Shown here one piece after another: positions 18,037 to 25,607 of a stretch of DNA of 44,541 nt. Numbering within the stretch: position 1 is the first letter of the stretch; each line of letters begins with the position of its first letter. The stretch is from a virus. Under the pieces are notes generated by a model that did not search any database, had not been told where the DNA came from, and worked only from the letters and a program-made list of their open reading frames with translations. Location: positions 1 to 44,541 of IMG/VR virus record IMGVR_UViG_3300042889_001346, one strand, 5' to 3'. A program made the translations under genes and the position numbers.

Positions 18037-19035
18037 ATGAATATATTAGCCAAAATAGTAAAAATGTTATACCCTCTACTAATACTAGGGGGTATTTTAT
18101 CTACGTACGGTCAAACCTTTACGCACTCTGGTTATATCTATGGATCAAACGCTACAGGTATACAAGGAGTACAGGTGCAGTTATATAGTAGAACAACACC
18201 TACTTTAACAGGATTTACAAACCAGCAAAATTATAACGGACATTCCTATTATAGATCAACAAGTTCAATGACATGGACAGCTGCAAGACAGGCTTGTGCT
18301 AATATGGGAGGATATTTAGTAACTGTAACTACAGCAGCTGAAAATAACTTTATATTTAACTTATGGTCTGATGGATGGATAGGATTAACAGATGAAGTAG
18401 TAGAAGGCCAATGGAGATGGGTAACAGGAGAGCCGTACACTTGGGGAAACTGGAACTCAGGAGAACCTAATAATTCAAATAATGAAGATTATACTCAATT
18501 TGTAGGAAACGGTAAATGGAATGATTTACCAAATACATCTTTACCGTATGTATTAGAATTTGACTATATAGTGACTTTTACACCCTGGACTTTGGTAACA
18601 ACAGCAACAACAGATGTAACAGGGAGATATGTATTTTCAACACCAACAAATCCTTCTGTAGAATATTACATAACTTTTACTCCTCCAACCCTACCTACAT
18701 TGCAAATAAGTGATGCACAGATTTCAAACACTGTAACTCTAGGATCACTGGCTTTAAAGAGTAGAGACTATTTTAGATTTGATGTTAATAATGATGGTAG
18801 AGTAACAATATCAGATACTTATTCAATATTTGCTAGAAGAAACGGAATATTTACATCCTTTCCAGCATCCCCTCCAGACAGTAGAATATTTACAACAACT
18901 CAATGGAGTACAATTAATGCAAGTACAACAAACCTGAAAGCAACATTTCCAGGGGTACAGACAATTACAATTAATACACCTGTATCGGGTGGAGTTTCTT
19001 CTTACTATATTACTAGACTAGGGTATAGCAACTAA
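18037..19035 (+). CDS. Secreted C-type lectin protein with dockerin-like C-terminus
   Basis: 332 residues. The signal peptide (about 1-29) ends at a TYGQ-type site. A carboxypeptidase-regulatory-like beta sandwich begins (SGYIYG-SNATGIQGVQVQLYS). It is interrupted by a C-type lectin domain (about 68-178) with the diagnostic WIGLTD, the GEPNNSNNEDY Ca/sugar-type loop and GKWNDL. The beta sandwich then resumes (TTDVTGRYVFSTP). A dockerin-type EF-hand follows, with FDVNNDGRVTISD (Asp, Asn, Asp, Gly, Asp in Ca-binding positions) and YSIFARRNG. The last ~80 residues resemble the end of the next protein. A glycan-binding surface protein is likely; receptor binding or adhesion is inferred. Confidence 0.75.
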   Translation: MNILAKIVKMLYPLLILGGILSTYGQTFTHSGYIYGSNATGIQGVQVQLYSRTTPTLTGFTNQQNYNGHSYYRSTSSMTWTAARQACANMGGYLVTVTTAAENNFIFNLWSDGWIGLTDEVVEGQWRWVTGEPYTWGNWNSGEPNNSNNEDYTQFVGNGKWNDLPNTSLPYVLEFDYIVTFTPWTLVTTATTDVTGRYVFSTPTNPSVEYYITFTPPTLPTLQISDAQISNTVTLGSLALKSRDYFRFDVNNDGRVTISDTYSIFARRNGIFTSFPASPPDSRIFTTTQWSTINASTTNLKATFPGVQTITINTPVSGGVSSYYITRLGYSN

Positions 19036-19043
19036 AATCAGTA

Positions 19044-19052
19044 CTATTTATA
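19044..19052 (+). promoter_or_regulatory. Intergenic CTATTTATA motif (copy 5)
   Basis: Exact motif 9 nt after the lectin gene stop, in a 78-nt gap that also holds a short GTGC-ATAA-GCAC hairpin (19065-19076). The next gene starts 61 nt downstream. Confidence 0.35.
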
Positions 19053-19113
19053 AAAGGTATGAGAGTGCATAAGCACCCGGTTGTGAAATAAAAATAACTT
19101 AAAAACAAAAGAA

Positions 19114-20205
19114 ATGAAAAAATTACTTTTAGTATTGAGTTTAGTTTTAGTATCATTAACAGGATTTGCACAAACTATCGCACCTGATGCTACTAAGCCT
19201 TACTTAATATTTGACGCTAGTTACAACCTGGCACCACTTGGAGCAACACCTACAAACGTTGCAATTTATTATGATAATGCTGGTTCTACAGCTATCAAAG
19301 CAGTACAGTACAGATTTTGGTACGACAAAAACGTATTTGCTTCTCCTACAGTGACTTACACTGGAACTGAAGCAAACAATTATTTCCAAACATTAGTAAA
19401 TGCTACTGAAGGAAATGTAACAGTTACATGGGTTTACACAGGAGCAGATGCTGCTTTCAATATTGCTGACGGAGCAATGTTCAACGTAGCTTTACCATTT
19501 AAAGCAGGTTATACAAACGGTGCAGTAACAGCAATGGCGTTTACAGGAGCGACAGCTTACCCGGCTTACGGTACTCTAGCAAATGGAACTGATACTACAC
19601 TAGGATTACATAATTACGGAGGAGCGTTCACAGAACCAGTATTTAACTATGCTGCTACATTCTTAAATGATCCAACCAACCCAGCTTCAGACGTTCCAGT
19701 AATATTACAAAAATCTTCAAACGGAACAACTTGGGTAGATGTAATGACAGTTAATACAGCAACTACAACAGGAGTAGCATCATTCACAACTAACTTAGAT
19801 CAAAACTACTGGCAAATTAGAGTAAAAGTAGCACCAGGATTAACAGCACCAGGAGCATTAGCAGCAGCAGATGCAAATATGATTGCTCAAATCGCTACAG
19901 GAATACAAGCTCCAACTGGAACTCAATTCTATACTGCTAACCCTAACCAAGCAAATGGAATAACAATTTCAGATTCATATACAGTATTCTCTAGATTGGC
20001 TCAAGGTTTATCAGTTTACCCAAACACACCTGATTTACTATTCTTTACAGAAGCTCAATACAACACTATTGCAGCAGCTACAACAGATCAGTCAGCAACA
20101 ATTCCAGGGGTAGCAACATTCTTATCAGCTAACATTAACAATACAACAGCAGCCAATTACTATCTTCTAGTATTAGGAGACGCAAACGGAACAGGACGCA
20201 ACTAA
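19114..20205 (+). CDS. Secreted cohesin-like / dockerin-like surface protein
   Basis: 363 residues with a clear signal peptide (KKLLLVLSLVLVSLTGFAQ). About residues 25-135 form a cohesin-like beta domain (VAIYYDNAGSTAIKAVQYRF, then a late DGAMFNVALPF strand). A second beta domain covers about 165-245. Then comes a dockerin-like pair: ALAAADANMIAQIATGI and ITISDSYTVFSRLAQG. The end (LVLGDANGTGRN) looks like the opening of a further EF-hand cut short. The C-terminal ~100 residues parallel those of the lectin protein. Only one base separates it from the next gene. Low Cys and rich Thr/Ala suit a secreted protein. Confidence 0.65.
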   Translation: MKKLLLVLSLVLVSLTGFAQTIAPDATKPYLIFDASYNLAPLGATPTNVAIYYDNAGSTAIKAVQYRFWYDKNVFASPTVTYTGTEANNYFQTLVNATEGNVTVTWVYTGADAAFNIADGAMFNVALPFKAGYTNGAVTAMAFTGATAYPAYGTLANGTDTTLGLHNYGGAFTEPVFNYAATFLNDPTNPASDVPVILQKSSNGTTWVDVMTVNTATTTGVASFTTNLDQNYWQIRVKVAPGLTAPGALAAADANMIAQIATGIQAPTGTQFYTANPNQANGITISDSYTVFSRLAQGLSVYPNTPDLLFFTEAQYNTIAAATTDQSATIPGVATFLSANINNTTAANYYLLVLGDANGTGRN

Positions 20206-20206
20206 T

Positions 20207-20938
20207 ATGCTACGCTATATAATCATAGCACTGTTATCAATAAATTCACTCTATTCCCAGGTACAATTTCAAGTGCCTGGGATTACAGTGTCTCCGTCTA
20301 ATACCATAGATCTACCTGTAGCTATTCTAACAAATGGAAATGCAGTAGGGAGTTTAGAATTTGCTTTAAATTACGATCAAAGCATTTTACAATTCTCAGA
20401 AATAATTTTATCTGAAAAAGCACAAACCTGGTTAACCTATACAATGGATACCGGAAGTGGAAAAGTAAGATGGGGAGGATATGATAGAACACATGGACAG
20501 CATACTGTAACAGCTCCAACAGAATTATTCATATTAAAATTTACAGTACTTAATCCTAACTGGACTACAACTCCTATAACCGTAGGAAGAAAGACAGCTG
20601 GAAATGTACAAGGGTGGGATATCGCTGTAACTAATACAGATGGTTATATCAACTATAATAGGTATGCAGCTCCTTTAGATGAAGATGGAATTCACGGAAA
20701 AGTATATCCAGTACCTACAGATGGAATTATAACAATGGAGATGTCTTTACCAGTGAGTGGAGATTATGAAATTGCAGTTTACGACATGGGAGGAAATCAA
20801 CTAAGTATAAAGAAAGAACGTTTTGCAAAAGGACCGAATACTACTTATGGAGATCTAACTGCTTACCCAAGTGGTAACTATTTATTAAATATAAGAAGTA
20901 AGAACTTCGCAAAAACATTTAAAGTAATAAAAAAATAA
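20207..20938 (+). CDS. Secreted cohesin-like protein with T9SS sorting domain
   Basis: 243 residues. The signal peptide (about 1-18) ends SLYSQ. About residues 19-155 form a cohesin-like domain: VPGITVSPSNTIDLPVAI, VGSLEFALNYDQSILQFSEI, VRWGGYDRT, ELFILKFTVLN and a final VTNTDGYINY. About residues 165-243 match the type A T9SS C-terminal sorting domain: KVYPVPTDGIITMEM, YEIAVYDMGGNQL, YPSGNYLLNI and a final KTFKVIKK. Such tails direct cargo through the outer membrane in gliding Bacteroidota, then are removed. A phage gene with this tail implies export by host T9SS. Its cohesin could bind the dockerin-like ends of the two upstream products. Confidence 0.75.
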   Translation: MLRYIIIALLSINSLYSQVQFQVPGITVSPSNTIDLPVAILTNGNAVGSLEFALNYDQSILQFSEIILSEKAQTWLTYTMDTGSGKVRWGGYDRTHGQHTVTAPTELFILKFTVLNPNWTTTPITVGRKTAGNVQGWDIAVTNTDGYINYNRYAAPLDEDGIHGKVYPVPTDGIITMEMSLPVSGDYEIAVYDMGGNQLSIKKERFAKGPNTTYGDLTAYPSGNYLLNIRSKNFAKTFKVIKK

Positions 20939-20941
20939 GCT

Positions 20942-21265
20942 ATGTCAGAAGAAACAAACAACGAAGGTGGATTATCAGGATTGAAAAAAACCTTAATCGG
21001 AACTCTAACTACAGTAATCGGTGGAGCAGGTATTTGGGTATCAACAACTTTATTCGGAGGTCACTCAGAAGATAAAGAAGAAGTGAAAACAGAACAAGTA
21101 GCACCAGCACCAGCAGCAGCACCTGTCATTAATGTTAATTTGGAGAACAACAACACCAACCAACAAAAACAACAATCAAACAACTCTAATTCAGCTAAAG
21201 CCGCTCCTGCTCCAGTTCAACAAGCAGCACCAGCACCAGCTCCTGCTCAAAAAGAATCTTGGTAA
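20942..21265 (+). CDS. Small membrane protein with Ala/Pro/Asn-rich tail
   Basis: 107 residues. One membrane segment (about 16-40, KKTLIGTLTTVIGGAGIWVSTT) is followed by an acidic stretch and then a low-complexity tail of Ala-Pro repeats and an Asn/Gln run. Size and topology would also suit a holin or spanin-type protein, but no family is recognised. It sits 3 nt after the T9SS protein and 3 nt before the next small membrane protein. Confidence 0.6.
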   Translation: MSEETNNEGGLSGLKKTLIGTLTTVIGGAGIWVSTTLFGGHSEDKEEVKTEQVAPAPAAAPVINVNLENNNTNQQKQQSNNSNSAKAAPAPVQQAAPAPAPAQKESW

Positions 21266-21268
21266 TAG

Positions 21269-21538
21269 ATGGAAGAGACAAAAGGGTTCATGGATACATT
21301 CCTGTCTAAACTAAAGGAACAGTCTTTTACTATAATAGTTATGGTAGGAATAATCTGGTACCAGGGAGTGATGATGGAAGAAAGAGTTGCCTATTGGCAA
21401 AAACTCTATGAGGCTCAAAAGGCTTATATTGAGGAAACTACTAAAGAAGATAAAGCAATTTTATTAGAAAGAGTAAAAGATTTAACAGATCAAAGAGAAA
21501 AGTATATAGAAGATTTATTAATACAAAAAAATAAATAA
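21269..21538 (+). CDS. Small membrane protein with coiled-coil tail
   Basis: 89 residues. A membrane segment (about 18-34, FTIIVMVGIIWYQGVMM) is followed by a charged helical tail of ~50 residues with heptad-like spacing. This is the layout of i-spanins and of some holin partners, but it lacks a distinguishing motif. It may act with the preceding gene. Confidence 0.55.
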   Translation: MEETKGFMDTFLSKLKEQSFTIIVMVGIIWYQGVMMEERVAYWQKLYEAQKAYIEETTKEDKAILLERVKDLTDQREKYIEDLLIQKNK

Positions 21539-21540
21539 AA

Positions 21541-22524
21541 ATGGCAGACGAAACAATCGGAGTTGTAGTAGGTAACGAACAAGCAGGTGCATCAGCAGAA
21601 GCACACGCGGGAACAGAAGTAACAGATACATCAGTATCAGCAAATGCCGGAGTATCAGCCGAGGCTCATGCCAATGTAGAAAATACAACCGAAGTTGTAG
21701 AAGGAGTAGATATTAATTCAGAAGCACACGCTACAGCAGAAGCATCAGTAGAAGCACAAGCACAAGCAGGATGGGATGGACATGACGCTTCAGCATCAGC
21801 TGGAGTAACAGCTGAAGTAAAAGTAGAGGTAGAAGCTTCAACAGAAGTAGAAACTGATTACGGAACAGCAGGAGTACATGCCGGAGCATATGCAGAAGCA
21901 CATGCAGGAGTAGAAGCAAATGCTTCAATAGGAGAACATGGAGCTGAAGCTAACGCAGGAGCATCAGTGGGAACATCAGTAGGAGTAGAAGCAGGAGTAA
22001 CAGCACAATCAGGTGATGTATCAGCAGAAGCAAATGCAGGAGTATCTGTAGGGGTACAAGCAGGAGCAGAAGTTGGAGGTGGAGCTACTTACGATGATGG
22101 AGCTATCACATTAGGAGTTGAAGGTGAATTAGCACTTTTAGTTGGTGTAGATGTAGACGCATCAGTAACTATAGATGTATCGGATGAAGTAGAAGCAGCT
22201 AAAGCAGCGGCAGAAGAAGCGGCTAAAGCAGCAGCAGATTTATTAGCATCTCAAGAAGCAGCTGAAGCACAACGTGTAGCAGAAGAAACAGCAGCAGAAA
22301 CAAAACGTGTAGCAGATGAAGCAGCTAGAGTATTAGCAGAACAAGCTGCAGCAACTGAGAGAAGATTAGCTGAAGAAGCAGCAGCAGCTCAAAGAGAATT
22401 AGAAAGACAAGCAAGAGAAGCTCAAGACGTACTTGATAGAAAAGCAAGAGAAGCTCAAGATGCACTTAATAATGCAGGTAAAGCAATAGAAAAAAGTAAA
22501 GCTAATCCAAGAAATTGGTTCTAA
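21541..22524 (+). CDS. Ala-rich repeat protein with coiled-coil C-terminus
   Basis: 327 residues, no signal peptide. Residues ~1-220 are built of irregular short repeats around AEAHAxVE / AGVSAEA units, rich in Ala, Glu, Gly, Val and Thr. Residues ~220-320 are a nearly uninterrupted Ala/Glu/Arg coiled coil (AAEEAAKAAADLL, then several A(R/K)EAQD units). It ends NPRNWF. The composition suggests an extended fibrous protein. Its stop overlaps the start of the CsgG-like gene (TAATG), so the two are translationally coupled and may work together at the envelope. Confidence 0.6.
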   Translation: MADETIGVVVGNEQAGASAEAHAGTEVTDTSVSANAGVSAEAHANVENTTEVVEGVDINSEAHATAEASVEAQAQAGWDGHDASASAGVTAEVKVEVEASTEVETDYGTAGVHAGAYAEAHAGVEANASIGEHGAEANAGASVGTSVGVEAGVTAQSGDVSAEANAGVSVGVQAGAEVGGGATYDDGAITLGVEGELALLVGVDVDASVTIDVSDEVEAAKAAAEEAAKAAADLLASQEAAEAQRVAEETAAETKRVADEAARVLAEQAAATERRLAEEAAAAQRELERQAREAQDVLDRKAREAQDALNNAGKAIEKSKANPRNWF

Positions 22525-23237
22525 TGGTAAGAAAATTAATATTTATACTATTTTTATTAGCAAGCATAATAGGCTCTGCTCAAAAAGTAGGGTCTGTTAA
22601 AACTGAAGTCTACCAAGCCGATTTTGAAAAGAAGCAATCATTAGAGGTTGTATCTGATTATAGCGGAGACATAGTCATCCCTATTCAGATCCTTAAGATT
22701 GGTATCAATGAGGAATTATATGAAATGTACCCTGAACTAAAAGATAAAAGAGTTGGTTTAGGAGTATCAAATATAGTATTAGAGTATTTAGAGTCCACAA
22801 ATAGATTTAAGTTTACAGAAGACAGAGAAGAAATAAAACAAAAAATGATTGCTCAACACATAGCTTCAGCTAAGGGTATATCAGAAAATAAAATAGAAGT
22901 TAAAGGAAATGTTATATTAGCAAAGTATTTTGTTTATATAGAAGTCTATGATTTCAGCATAGGTGAGGATGAAGAAGTTTCAACCTCTGGAGCTGAGATA
23001 AGACAAAAAACAATATTAGGGTTACAAGTAAGATTTGTGGATGCACAGAGCGGTGAAATAATTACTGGATCAGGATCCGGTGAAGCAGTTACAGTGAAGA
23101 AGGCAAGCTTATTAGATGGACTCGACGATATTAAATTTAATCAATCAACAATCGGAGTATCTACCAAAAAGTCATTAGAAACTGCCTCTTCAAGAGTAGT
23201 ATCAAAAATGATTAAAAAGGGGATATTTCCGAACTAA
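22524..23237 (+). CDS. CsgG-family outer-membrane secretion protein
   Basis: 237 residues from ATG 22524, chosen because it overlaps the previous stop; an upstream TTG (22515) is possible. A signal peptide (about 2-20, RKLIFILFLLASIIGSAQ) precedes a mature part with the CsgG pattern: VGLGVSNIVLEYLESTNRF-KFTEDREEIKQKMIAQ (regulatory helix region) and QKTILGLQVRFVDAQSGEII (beta strands that form the ring). CsgG forms a nonameric pore that exports curli subunits. Phages, mainly T4-like ones from water, are known to carry relatives. No curlin repeat protein (CsgA/B) is obvious nearby. It has no lipobox Cys. Confidence 0.7.
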   Translation: MVRKLIFILFLLASIIGSAQKVGSVKTEVYQADFEKKQSLEVVSDYSGDIVIPIQILKIGINEELYEMYPELKDKRVGLGVSNIVLEYLESTNRFKFTEDREEIKQKMIAQHIASAKGISENKIEVKGNVILAKYFVYIEVYDFSIGEDEEVSTSGAEIRQKTILGLQVRFVDAQSGEIITGSGSGEAVTVKKASLLDGLDDIKFNQSTIGVSTKKSLETASSRVVSKMIKKGIFPN

Positions 23238-24667
23238 TGAAAAAATGGATTTCTTTATTTATATTCTTTGCTTTCCTACAGGCTTCAGCCCAGTACAGCT
23301 ACACCTATACAGATCCGTGTACACTACAATCCAAGAGCGTATTCGTACCTGCTGGGGGAAATGTAATGGTAAACTACTTTGATAACCATAATACATTTTC
23401 TGCAAATGACTTCTCCTCAGGAGTCTTCGATAACTGGATAACTCTAGTATCTCAACAAAATTCAAACTCACCTTGTGAATCAGTAACTACAGCTATTGTA
23501 AATAGTATAACCAATGTAACAGTTGCTAACACATTAACTGTTGTTACAAATGTAATATCAGTAACAAACGTAGCTCAATCCATAGCGACCATAGGAGGAT
23601 CTATGGGAAGCTCTATGACAGCTACAGCCGGAGGCGTAACAAACTCTTCACAAAGTGAAGGAGGTAGTACTAACCAAAACTCAAAAGATGAAAAAAAATC
23701 CGATTCAAATACCAATTCAGGAACAAATACAGGAACTACTGGAACAAGCCCAACAGGTAACCAAAGTCAAGGAGGCCAAACCACTTCTAACCCTTCTGGA
23801 GGAACACCTACAGGATCTTCAACAGGAACACCTCAACAAGGAGGAGAAACTACAAGTCCAAATCAACCAGCTTCAACAGGAGGTTCATCGTCTGAGTCGT
23901 CTGTAGAAGGTTCAAGCGGTGGAGGAAGTAATTTAGCTAACTCTTTATCCAACTCTGTAGATGGAGGATCATCTGACGGAGGAAGTTCAGGCGGTGGAGG
24001 AACATCAGGCGGTGGTAAAAAATCTAATAATGCAGCTAAAAGTGTAGGAAGTTTAATTGCCTCAGGAGATATAGTAGCTATTGCCAATACTGATCAAACT
24101 CAGAACTTTAGATTTGTAGGAAGTATAACTCATGCCAATACTAGAGGAACTAGAATCAAAGGAGTATTATTCAATTATACCTCAGGAGTTAATAACTTAA
24201 ATGTTACTTTTTATAAATCCTGGATTAATAAATCTAAAAAATTAAACACAGTAGGAGCTCAATCCATTATGATGGATTTTGATAAAAATTTCTTTAGTAC
24301 AACGACAGTATTAGAATCATATAAAGTAAGTAACAAACTAACAGGAATGTTTGGTGTCAATTTTACAGCAGGTAAAATGGGAGAAAGAGCTTTATTGAAT
24401 CTATCAGCTGTAGGTGGAGCACATAGTAGTTTTAAACTAAGCGATAGAGTTAGTACTAGCGTACTTGTATTAGGAGTATACTCTCCATTCACTCAGTTCT
24501 ACGAAGGTAAATGGTGGGATGCTGGCATAATAGTAGTACCATTTAATTCATGGGATTTAAAAATAACTAAGACATTTAAGTTTAATGTAAGTTTTACAGG
24601 AGTATACGAAGCAGGTAAAGAATTTTTAAATTACCAAATATTAACAGGTGGTAAATTGACATTTTAA
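23237..24667 (+). CDS. Secreted Ser/Gly-rich protein with probable outer-membrane beta domain
   Basis: 476 residues. Signal peptide (about 1-19, ends ASAQ). An N-terminal ~120-residue domain contains two Cys (about 28 and 76). A long low-complexity linker (about 125-265) of Ser, Gly, Thr, Gln and Asn follows. The C-terminal ~210 residues show alternating amphipathic strands (RFVGSITHANTRG, NVTFYKSWI, SVLVLGVYSP, DLKITKTFKFNVSFTGVYE) and end on Phe, as outer-membrane barrels often do. It overlaps the CsgG-like gene by one base. The pair may form an export or anchoring unit. Confidence 0.55.
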   Translation: MKKWISLFIFFAFLQASAQYSYTYTDPCTLQSKSVFVPAGGNVMVNYFDNHNTFSANDFSSGVFDNWITLVSQQNSNSPCESVTTAIVNSITNVTVANTLTVVTNVISVTNVAQSIATIGGSMGSSMTATAGGVTNSSQSEGGSTNQNSKDEKKSDSNTNSGTNTGTTGTSPTGNQSQGGQTTSNPSGGTPTGSSTGTPQQGGETTSPNQPASTGGSSSESSVEGSSGGGSNLANSLSNSVDGGSSDGGSSGGGGTSGGGKKSNNAAKSVGSLIASGDIVAIANTDQTQNFRFVGSITHANTRGTRIKGVLFNYTSGVNNLNVTFYKSWINKSKKLNTVGAQSIMMDFDKNFFSTTTVLESYKVSNKLTGMFGVNFTAGKMGERALLNLSAVGGAHSSFKLSDRVSTSVLVLGVYSPFTQFYEGKWWDAGIIVVPFNSWDLKITKTFKFNVSFTGVYEAGKEFLNYQILTGGKLTF

Positions 24668-24669
24668 TT

Positions 24670-24738
24670 ATGAAAAAATTAAATCAATTATTTGAAAGGT
24701 TTTACGATAAGGTATCAAATTTCCTTTTTGGAAGATAA
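24670..24738 (+). CDS. Putative 22-residue amphipathic peptide
   Basis: ATG 24670 to stop 24736-24738, beginning 2 nt after the previous stop. The product (LNQLFERFYDKVSNFLFGR after MKK) has a hydrophobic face of Leu, Phe, Val and Leu and a cationic face. It is short enough that translation is uncertain; position within the operon is the main support. Confidence 0.35.
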   Translation: MKKLNQLFERFYDKVSNFLFGR

Positions 24739-24752
24739 AACAGTTTAGTATT

Positions 24753-25208
24753 ATGAAAAAATTATTTTTATTATTAGCATTAGTATTTTTAGTATCAGCT
24801 GATACAACTACTAAGGAATGTTATAAAGTAACAAAAGTGTCTTCACAAGTTGAAGCACCTGAAATGAAAAAAGAAAGAGTTGTATTCGGAATTAAACAAA
24901 TGACAGAAGAAATTCTATCTGAAAAGCATGACATATGTGAAGATGGAACTCCAGTAGAAGTAGAAGTACTATCAGTTGAAGCACCTTCCACAAATACATC
25001 TTTAGGTCCATTCTCTAAAACTAAAAAAATTACTATTGTAAAATTAAGACTTATAATAGGAAAAGAGGAATACTGGGGTCAAGGAGAAGCAAACGTAACA
25101 GTTCAATCAACATTCTTAGATTTGAACGACGATAACTTACCATTTAACAAGACTGCATTCTCAGGAGCAGTTAAAAAAGCTTTAGTAGAAGCTGTTGGAG
25201 AAATGTAA
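24753..25208 (+). CDS. Small secreted protein of the CsgG cluster, unknown
   Basis: 151 residues with a signal peptide (about 1-16, KKLFLLLALVFLVSA). The mature part has two Cys (about 23 and 62), a mid-region GPFSKTKKITIVKLRLIIG and a conserved-looking KKALVEAVGEM end. It has no known domain that I recognise. As the last gene of the secreted operon it may be a periplasmic partner of the CsgG-like pore. Confidence 0.6.
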   Translation: MKKLFLLLALVFLVSADTTTKECYKVTKVSSQVEAPEMKKERVVFGIKQMTEEILSEKHDICEDGTPVEVEVLSVEAPSTNTSLGPFSKTKKITIVKLRLIIGKEEYWGQGEANVTVQSTFLDLNDDNLPFNKTAFSGAVKKALVEAVGEM

Positions 25209-25225
25209 AAAATTTCGTATCTTTA
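25195..25225 (+). promoter_or_regulatory. Promoter TTG-N20-TATCTTTA, overlapping the end of the upstream gene
   Basis: TTG 25195-25197 lies inside the last codons of the upstream gene; TATCTTTA is at 25218-25225. The next ATG is at 25230, where transcription would be expected to begin, so the mRNA may be leaderless. Confidence 0.65.
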
Positions 25226-25229
25226 AGAT

Positions 25230-25433
25230 ATGGAAGAATTCACTTTTAAATTTAGAGGAAAGACATACCGACTTACAGACAAGTGGGAGGAAACCTGTGT
25301 GAATGATTCTAAAGTTTTTCAGATACAGCAATTCAAATATGTAGACAAAGTAGGTGATTATGTTACTATGGAAAATAGAATAAATAATCAGATAATGCTT
25401 GGATACCTGGAAGAAATTTCGTATATTAAATAA
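25230..25433 (+). CDS. Small unknown protein (67 aa), possibly leaderless
   Basis: A compact protein opening EEFTFKFRGKTYRL with alternating hydrophobic/polar residues, suggesting a small beta-rich fold. No family recognised. Its 3' end contains the next promoter. Confidence 0.55.
   Translation: MEEFTFKFRGKTYRLTDKWEETCVNDSKVFQIQQFKYVDKVGDYVTMENRINNQIMLGYLEEISYIK
25399..25429 (+). promoter_or_regulatory. Promoter TTG-N20-TATATTAA inside a gene end
   Basis: TTG 25399-25401, TATATTAA 25422-25429, both within the coding end of the 67-aa gene. It leads to the gene at 25452 and the thioredoxin gene. Confidence 0.65.
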
Positions 25434-25451
25434 TAATCAAAAATCAAATTT

Positions 25452-25607
25452 ATGTCTAAAAATTCAGCAAAGAGTATCTATACTCAACTAATGGAATGGA
25501 TTCCTACACTGAACCGTCCAAAACAAGCCGTAGAACAATCATCAACTAAATTCAGCAAAGCTGATCACTACAAATCAAAAGGAGCATATGGCAAAGCAGG
25601 TAATTAA
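25452..25607 (+). CDS. Small basic protein (51 aa), unknown
   Basis: ATG 25452, stop 25605-25607. Ser/Lys-rich, with a central WIPTLNRPKQAVEQSS. It overlaps the thioredoxin gene by 20 nt in another frame. Position right behind a promoter supports expression. Confidence 0.5.
   Translation: MSKNSAKSIYTQLMEWIPTLNRPKQAVEQSSTKFSKADHYKSKGAYGKAGN

Noticed and set aside
18037-19035. Diversity-generating retroelement target (C-type lectin variable protein)
   Set aside because: CTLD proteins are common targets, but no reverse transcriptase or template repeat is visible in the window, and the lectin end is not at the C-terminus as expected for a variable repeat.
21541-22524. Curlin (CsgA-like) repeats in the Ala-rich protein
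   Set aside because: The repeats lack the Ser-x5-Gln-x4-Asn-x5-Gln curlin pattern and the protein has no signal peptide.
23863-24087. Pro/Leu-rich minus-strand frame
   Set aside because: Shadow of the Ser/Gly-rich linker of the plus-strand gene.
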